This document shows, in pieces, positions 8,614 through 11,087 of a stretch of DNA of 11,087 nucleotides. Position 1 is the first letter of the stretch. Every line of letters starts with the position of its first letter. The notes beneath the pieces were generated by a model. It searched no databases, was not told the DNA's origin, and was given only the letters and a program-made list of their open reading frames with translations. The DNA comes from Gammaproteobacteria bacterium (lineage in GTDB: Bacteria > Pseudomonadota > Gammaproteobacteria > DSM-16500). The stretch is taken from the NCBI GenBank assembly GCA_004322325.1, contig SCTP01000167.1:1-11087 (forward strand), in the 5' to 3' direction. Position numbers and translations under genes: made by a program.

Positions 8614-8844
8614 ATGCACAAAAAACTGACCATTACCATTGATGAAAAAGTCTACGAAGGCCTCTATGCCACTGTGGGCGAAGGGAAAATTAGCCAATTT
8701 ATCGAGAACTTAGTAAAGCCTCACGTTTTACGTCAAGATTTAGAGCTAGCTTACCGTGAAATGGCAATGGATGAAGAAAGAGAACGCGAAGCTACTCTGT
8801 GGAGTGAAGGTGTGATAGGAGATATACACGATGTGGAGAGGTGA
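8614..8844 (+). CDS. Antitoxin of a MazF/PemK-type toxin-antitoxin module (ribbon-helix-helix-like)
   Basis: This 76-residue protein is encoded directly before a MazF-type toxin. Residues 3-10 (KKLTITID) form a predicted beta strand, followed by two helices (EKVYEGLYATV and KISQFIENLVKPHV). This is the ribbon-helix-helix layout used to bind operator DNA and repress the operon. The tail (44-76) is strongly charged, with DEEREREATLWSEG at 53-66; it is probably the flexible part that blocks the toxin and is degraded by proteases. It overlaps the toxin gene by 14 bases. Its own ribosome site (AAAGAGA) is weak. The family is identified by architecture and context, not by a diagnostic motif; a MazE/AbrB-type fold is less likely. 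Confidence 0.85.
   Translation: MHKKLTITIDEKVYEGLYATVGEGKISQFIENLVKPHVLRQDLELAYREMAMDEEREREATLWSEGVIGDIHDVER
8817..8821 (+). promoter_or_regulatory. Strong toxin ribosome binding site inside the antitoxin gene
   Basis: AGGAG ends 9 bases before the toxin ATG (8831) and lies within the antitoxin coding sequence. It is clearly stronger than the AAAGAGA ahead of the antitoxin. Confidence 0.7.
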
Positions 8845-9151
8845 AGTATGGTGGGTAGACTTTAATCCTTCCGTAGGTGGGGAAACTCAAAAAATCAGAC
8901 CTGCTGTTATTGTTAGTAATGATGCTTCTAACAAAGCTATTAACCGAGTACAAGTAGTACCGCTTACAAGCAACACATCGAAATGCTACCCATGTGAAGC
9001 ATTTGTTGAGGTAGAAGGAAAAATCAACAAAGCGATGGCTGATCAATTAGCAACTGTCAGCAAATTGCGGCTAAAAACCAAGATAGGGCAGCTATCCGCA
9101 CCAAATATGTTTGATGTAGCACGAGCTATTAAAGCACAGCTAAATTTATAA
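8831..9151 (+). CDS. MazF/PemK family endoribonuclease toxin
   Basis: This is a predicted mRNA interferase that cuts RNA at short sequences and halts translation when the antitoxin is lost. The 106-residue product has the family opening RGEVWWVDFNPSVGGETQKI, the RPAVIVSN block with the catalytic-type arginine (Arg23), and VVPLTSN with the partner threonine (Thr46); these correspond to Arg25 and Thr48 of Bacillus subtilis MazF. The usual later segment, with KAMADQLATVSKLRL, is intact and the length is normal, so the toxin looks functional. Its start overlaps the antitoxin end by 14 bases. It is more AT-rich than radC just upstream, in keeping with acquisition. The cleavage specificity cannot be read from the sequence. 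Confidence 0.93.
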   Translation: MWRGEVWWVDFNPSVGGETQKIRPAVIVSNDASNKAINRVQVVPLTSNTSKCYPCEAFVEVEGKINKAMADQLATVSKLRLKTKIGQLSAPNMFDVARAIKAQLNL

Positions 9152-9159
9152 AGTACCCT

Positions 9160-9187
9160 GCCATCCCGAGGGAAGCGCGCGATTTAG
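9160..9187. repeat. Possible remnant of a dispersed intergenic repeat
   Basis: The bases between the toxin stop and the rpmB promoter contain CATCCCGAGGGAAGCGCGCG, with a tiny TCCC-GA-GGGA inverted repeat. It resembles the CATCCCGAGCGAAGCGAGGGATCT type of dispersed repeat found between genes in many bacteria. It is GC-rich amid AT-rich flanks. Only a genome-wide search could show it is repeated. No U-tract follows, so it is not a convincing terminator. Confidence 0.3.
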
Positions 9188-9196
9188 AAATGCCCC

Positions 9197-9225
9197 TTGT
9201 GGCTATACGGAATTTCTGGTATAAG
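9197..9225 (+). promoter_or_regulatory. Sigma70-type promoter of rpmB-rpmG
   Basis: TTGTGG (9197-9202) and TATAAG (9220-9225) are separated by 17 bases, and a TGG just before the -10 gives an extended -10. The expected start, near 9232, leaves a leader of about 34 bases before the rpmB ATG. This lets the ribosomal genes be transcribed independently of the toxin-antitoxin operon. Confidence 0.65.
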
Positions 9226-9265
9226 TTGCACCCTTGATAAGATGCACTTTTTAAGAGAATAACTT

Positions 9266-9511
9266 ATGGCTAGAAAATGTCCAGTTACGGGCAAACGCCC
9301 AATGGTGGGGCACAATGTTTCCCACGCTAACAACAAAACCAAACGCCGCTATCTGCCTAATTTACAATACAAACGTTTCTGGCTGGAAAGTGAGAAACGC
9401 TTCGTTCGCATTCGTGTCAGCACACGAGGCATGCGCATCATTGATAAACATGGCATTGAAGCTGTCCTAAATGATATCAAACTCCGCACTCAACTAGCTG
9501 AGCAACAATAA
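9266..9511 (+). CDS. rpmB: 50S ribosomal protein L28
   Basis: L28 is a structural protein of the large ribosomal subunit. The 81-residue product has the hallmark [20 protein letters not shown] (4-23), the basic [13 protein letters not shown] that follows, and [20 protein letters not shown] later, all typical of proteobacterial L28 at normal length. An AAGAGA ribosome site lies upstream. It is followed 11 bases later by rpmG, the usual pairing. The gene is normally next to radC; here the toxin-antitoxin pair lies between them and the gene has its own promoter. Confidence 0.98.
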   Translation: MARKCPVTGKRPMVGHNVSHANNKTKRRYLPNLQYKRFWLESEKRFVRIRVSTRGMRIIDKHGIEAVLNDIKLRTQLAEQQ

Positions 9512-9522
9512 ATAGGTGTTTT

Positions 9523-9717
9523 ATGCGCGATAAAATTAAAATGTTATCCACTGGCAAAACCCAAGCAGGTAAGCCAACCGGAACTTTTCGTACCACCACC
9601 AAAAACAAAAAGAAAACCACTGACAAATTGAAACAAAAACACTTCGATCCGCGTGCCTACAATGCCCAAACCGGCAAAAGTGGTATGCATGTGTTGTTTG
9701 AAGAAACTAAACTTTAA
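9523..9717 (+). CDS. rpmG: 50S ribosomal protein L33 (enlarged, zinc-free type)
   Basis: L33 is a small protein of the large ribosomal subunit. The start [10 protein letters not shown], the central [13 protein letters not shown] and the ending FDPRAYN...HVLFEETKL follow the family, and there is no cysteine, so this is the zinc-independent type. At 64 residues it is longer than E. coli L33 (55). By eye it has two insertions: about six residues in the first loop (KTQAGKPTG region) and about eight between FDP and HVLF ([10 protein letters not shown] region). AGGTG at 9514-9518 is the ribosome site. A strong hairpin terminator follows, closing the rpmB-rpmG unit. Confidence 0.92.
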   Translation: MRDKIKMLSTGKTQAGKPTGTFRTTTKNKKKTTDKLKQKHFDPRAYNAQTGKSGMHVLFEETKL

Positions 9718-9724
9718 TTTGCCG

Positions 9725-9760
9725 CCCTCTCTTGGCGCCCAAGAGAGGGTTTGATAATTT
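9725..9760 (+). terminator. Rho-independent terminator after rpmG
   Basis: CCCTCTCTTGG (9725-9735) pairs perfectly over 11 bp with CCAAGAGAGGG (9739-9749) around a 3-base CGC loop, followed by TTTGATAATTT. The stem is very strong and the T-tract modest. Eight bases after rpmG, it closes the ribosomal protein unit before the kinase gene. Confidence 0.85.
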
Positions 9761-9790
9761 AATCAAGCCGTTCGCTAAAGAGACGGTGAT

Positions 9791-10624
9791 ATGCAAAATA
9801 ATAATTCTACTAGCACCATCCTCTCTAAGCTGTATAGTTACCAAGAAGATATCCAACCCTACTTGATTGAAAAAAACTCATTAGGAACCGGCTTGTTCGG
9901 TAGCGTGTACCAAGGGAAAGGGATTGCGATTAAGCAAATCAAAGCCATTGAACTCAATACGGGTCACCAAGAAAAAGAAATCTTAGCTCAATTAACCAAT
10001 GCGGATGCAAAAAACGTCATCAACCTGTTAGGCTATACGACTCATGATGATTATTTTTATCTTATTACTGAGCTTGTCCTAGGATATACTCTCCAGGGCT
10101 TTATTAAAGAACTTTCTGAAAATCATACTCTCTCTTCTTTTTCATTAAACATAATGATAGGAATCGCGATAGGCTTAAAACATATTCATAAACTCGGCAT
10201 CGTTCATGGCGATATTAAACCTGATAATATTTTAATTGATGAAAAAAAACAGCCTAAAATATGTGATTTCGGTTCAGCAATAAAAGAAGGGATGCCCCGC
10301 ATTAACTGCGCTCTCTCTTGGGCTGCTCCCGAAGTGATTTCAAACCAGAATATAACAAGCAAAGCAGATATTTTTAGTTTTGGTACGGTGATGGCTTGCA
10401 TGGAGAAACAAGGTTTTTATAACCATCCAATAGGCTTTTTCGCTAAAATACGTGACGGAGAGCGATTGCCCATTTCACCTGATTGGCAAACCGCTGACCT
10501 CATTCGAGATGCGTGGGCCCAAGATCCTGAACAGCGCCCTACAGCAGAAACTTTGGAACTAAAATTAGCGCCACCCAATAATGACTGCGGCCAACGCGTG
10601 ACTAAAAAAGCTTCTTATAGCTAA
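9791..10624 (+). CDS. Eukaryotic-type protein kinase, soluble, single domain
   Basis: The 277-residue product is almost entirely one Hanks-type kinase domain. It shows the glycine-rich loop GTGLFGSVY (32-40), the ATP-binding lysine in AIKQI (Lys48), a candidate helix-C glutamate (Glu61 or Glu63), the catalytic loop HGDIKPDN (139-146; Asp141, Asn146), DFG (159-161), AAPE (178-181) and a closing EQRPTAETL. All residues needed for catalysis are present. The catalytic loop reads HGD rather than HRD, and the activation loop has only two serines, so activation-loop phosphorylation may not control it. No membrane segment, signal peptide or PASTA-type sensor is seen. The sequence SKADIFSFGTVM is reminiscent of tyrosine-kinase-like kinases. 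It is AT-richer than radC. With no regulatory partner nearby, a secreted effector is possible but inferred. The ribosome site is poor, and no promoter is obvious in the 30 bases after the terminator. Confidence 0.92.
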   Translation: MQNNNSTSTILSKLYSYQEDIQPYLIEKNSLGTGLFGSVYQGKGIAIKQIKAIELNTGHQEKEILAQLTNADAKNVINLLGYTTHDDYFYLITELVLGYTLQGFIKELSENHTLSSFSLNIMIGIAIGLKHIHKLGIVHGDIKPDNILIDEKKQPKICDFGSAIKEGMPRINCALSWAAPEVISNQNITSKADIFSFGTVMACMEKQGFYNHPIGFFAKIRDGERLPISPDWQTADLIRDAWAQDPEQRPTAETLELKLAPPNNDCGQRVTKKASYS

Positions 10625-11087
10625 TCACTGGGCTTCTTGCGGTACATACATTTTCAAACGCTGCACAAACCGGCGTAAAGTTTCAATGCCAGTTGCCTCT
10701 GCTTGAGTACACCATTCTTGCAATGCCTCTAACAATTCTTTCTGACTGGCTGTACTTCGGCTCCAAATATTTTGCAATTTATCGCGGAATTGATACACAA
10801 TGCGTATCGATTGAAAATTTTCCAACACCTTCGCTAATCGCAATTGATGTGATGCTTGCATCAATGAAGAATCTCGCACCAGCACTGTCCGCGCACGCGC
10901 TAATAACATCCGACCTGCTTTACTCGCACGCTTCTTTTCTTCGCTTAAAGCAGGTAACACAACTTCGCCTGTATAACGCGCTAAGATTTGTAACCGATGC
11001 GTGATAAGAGCTTTTAACGTATCCGTATCAATCGATGTTTTCGTCGGTGATAAGTGCAATTCGGGTGTTCGTCTGGGCTTTGCTAAC
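10625..11087 (-). CDS. C-terminal part of a DesA-like fatty acid desaturase
   Basis: The open frame enters from the right edge (reading LAKPRRTPELHLSPTK) and ends at 10625, so only the last 154 residues are seen and no true start is present; the TTG at 11059 is just an internal leucine. The segment with TLKALITHRLQILARYTGEV, then VYQFRDKLQNIWSRSTAS and LQEWCTQAEATGIETL, matches my recollection of the C-terminal helical tail of DesA-type delta-9 acyl-lipid desaturases in Pseudomonas and Legionella. The membrane segments and histidine boxes that would prove it lie beyond the window. An ISL3-type transposase C-terminus shares a loose helical pattern and is the main alternative. Its stop codon abuts that of the kinase with no base between and no visible terminator. 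Confidence 0.6.
   Translation of the reverse strand, partial: LAKPRRTPELHLSPTKTSIDTDTLKALITHRLQILARYTGEVVLPALSEEKKRASKAGRMLLARARTVLVRDSSLMQASHQLRLAKVLENFQSIRIVYQFRDKLQNIWSRSTASQKELLEALQEWCTQAEATGIETLRRFVQRLKMYVPQEAQ

Noticed and set aside
8817..8833. Leader AGGAGATATACACGATG resembles the phage T7 gene 10 ribosome site of expression vectors
   Set aside because: It lies inside a natural antitoxin reading frame and the flanks do not match a vector; an AGGAGATAT also precedes radC, so it is chance or local preference.
9751..9766. TTGAT-AATTTA-ATCAA inverted repeat before the kinase as a regulator site
   Set aside because: The five-base AT-rich arms lie in the T-tract of the rpmG terminator, and such a repeat is expected by chance.
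10625..11087. ISL3-type transposase C-terminus
   Set aside because: A loose helical pattern is shared, but the LQEWCTQAEATGIETL ending and the region before it fit a DesA-like desaturase better; no inverted repeats are visible at the gene end.
1..11087. CRISPR array, tRNA, rRNA, insertion sequence or prophage genes
   Set aside because: No regularly spaced repeats, no tRNA or rRNA sequence, and no transposase or integrase with terminal repeats were seen on either strand.

Overview
The window looks like chromosomal DNA from a gammaproteobacterium, probably of the Legionellales/Coxiellaceae kind. The grounds are the gene content and order (algC-dut-coaBC facing radC-rpmB-rpmG, and a ubiquinone hydroxylase ahead of gcvT), a glycine decarboxylase P protein split into two subunits, a moderate base composition, and a free-standing eukaryotic-type protein kinase of the sort seen in host-associated Legionellales. 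Genus and species cannot be read from the sequence.

Minus strand, 7827 down to 1: eight genes lie head to tail with gaps of at most 30 bases and three overlaps: coaBC, dut, algC, a UbiH/UbiI/UbiF-type hydroxylase, gcvT, gcvH, gcvPA and gcvPB (cut by the left edge). The spacing fits one long transcript. It joins coenzyme A synthesis, dUTP clean-up, sugar-phosphate isomerisation for surface polysaccharide, ubiquinone synthesis and the complete T/H/P set of the glycine cleavage system. No gap is large enough for a glycine riboswitch.

Plus strand, 7880 to 10624: radC diverges from coaBC across 52 bases. Next come a two-gene toxin-antitoxin module (ribbon-helix-helix-like antitoxin, then a MazF/PemK-type RNase) with a recognisable promoter and tandem palindromic operator; rpmB with its own sigma70-like promoter; an enlarged rpmG; a strong hairpin terminator; and a soluble 277-residue Ser/Thr or tyrosine-kinase-like kinase. 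The toxin-antitoxin pair sits between radC and rpmB, which are neighbours in E. coli and Pseudomonas, so it looks inserted. The kinase follows the rpmG terminator and is visibly AT-richer than radC.

Right edge, minus strand: the C-terminal part of a DesA-like fatty acid desaturase ends exactly where the kinase ends (abutting stop codons).

Most of the window is ordinary core metabolism. The accessory cargo (the toxin-antitoxin module and the kinase) and the odd L33 protein are the parts that merit attention. I see no convincing evidence of a wholly new multi-gene system.
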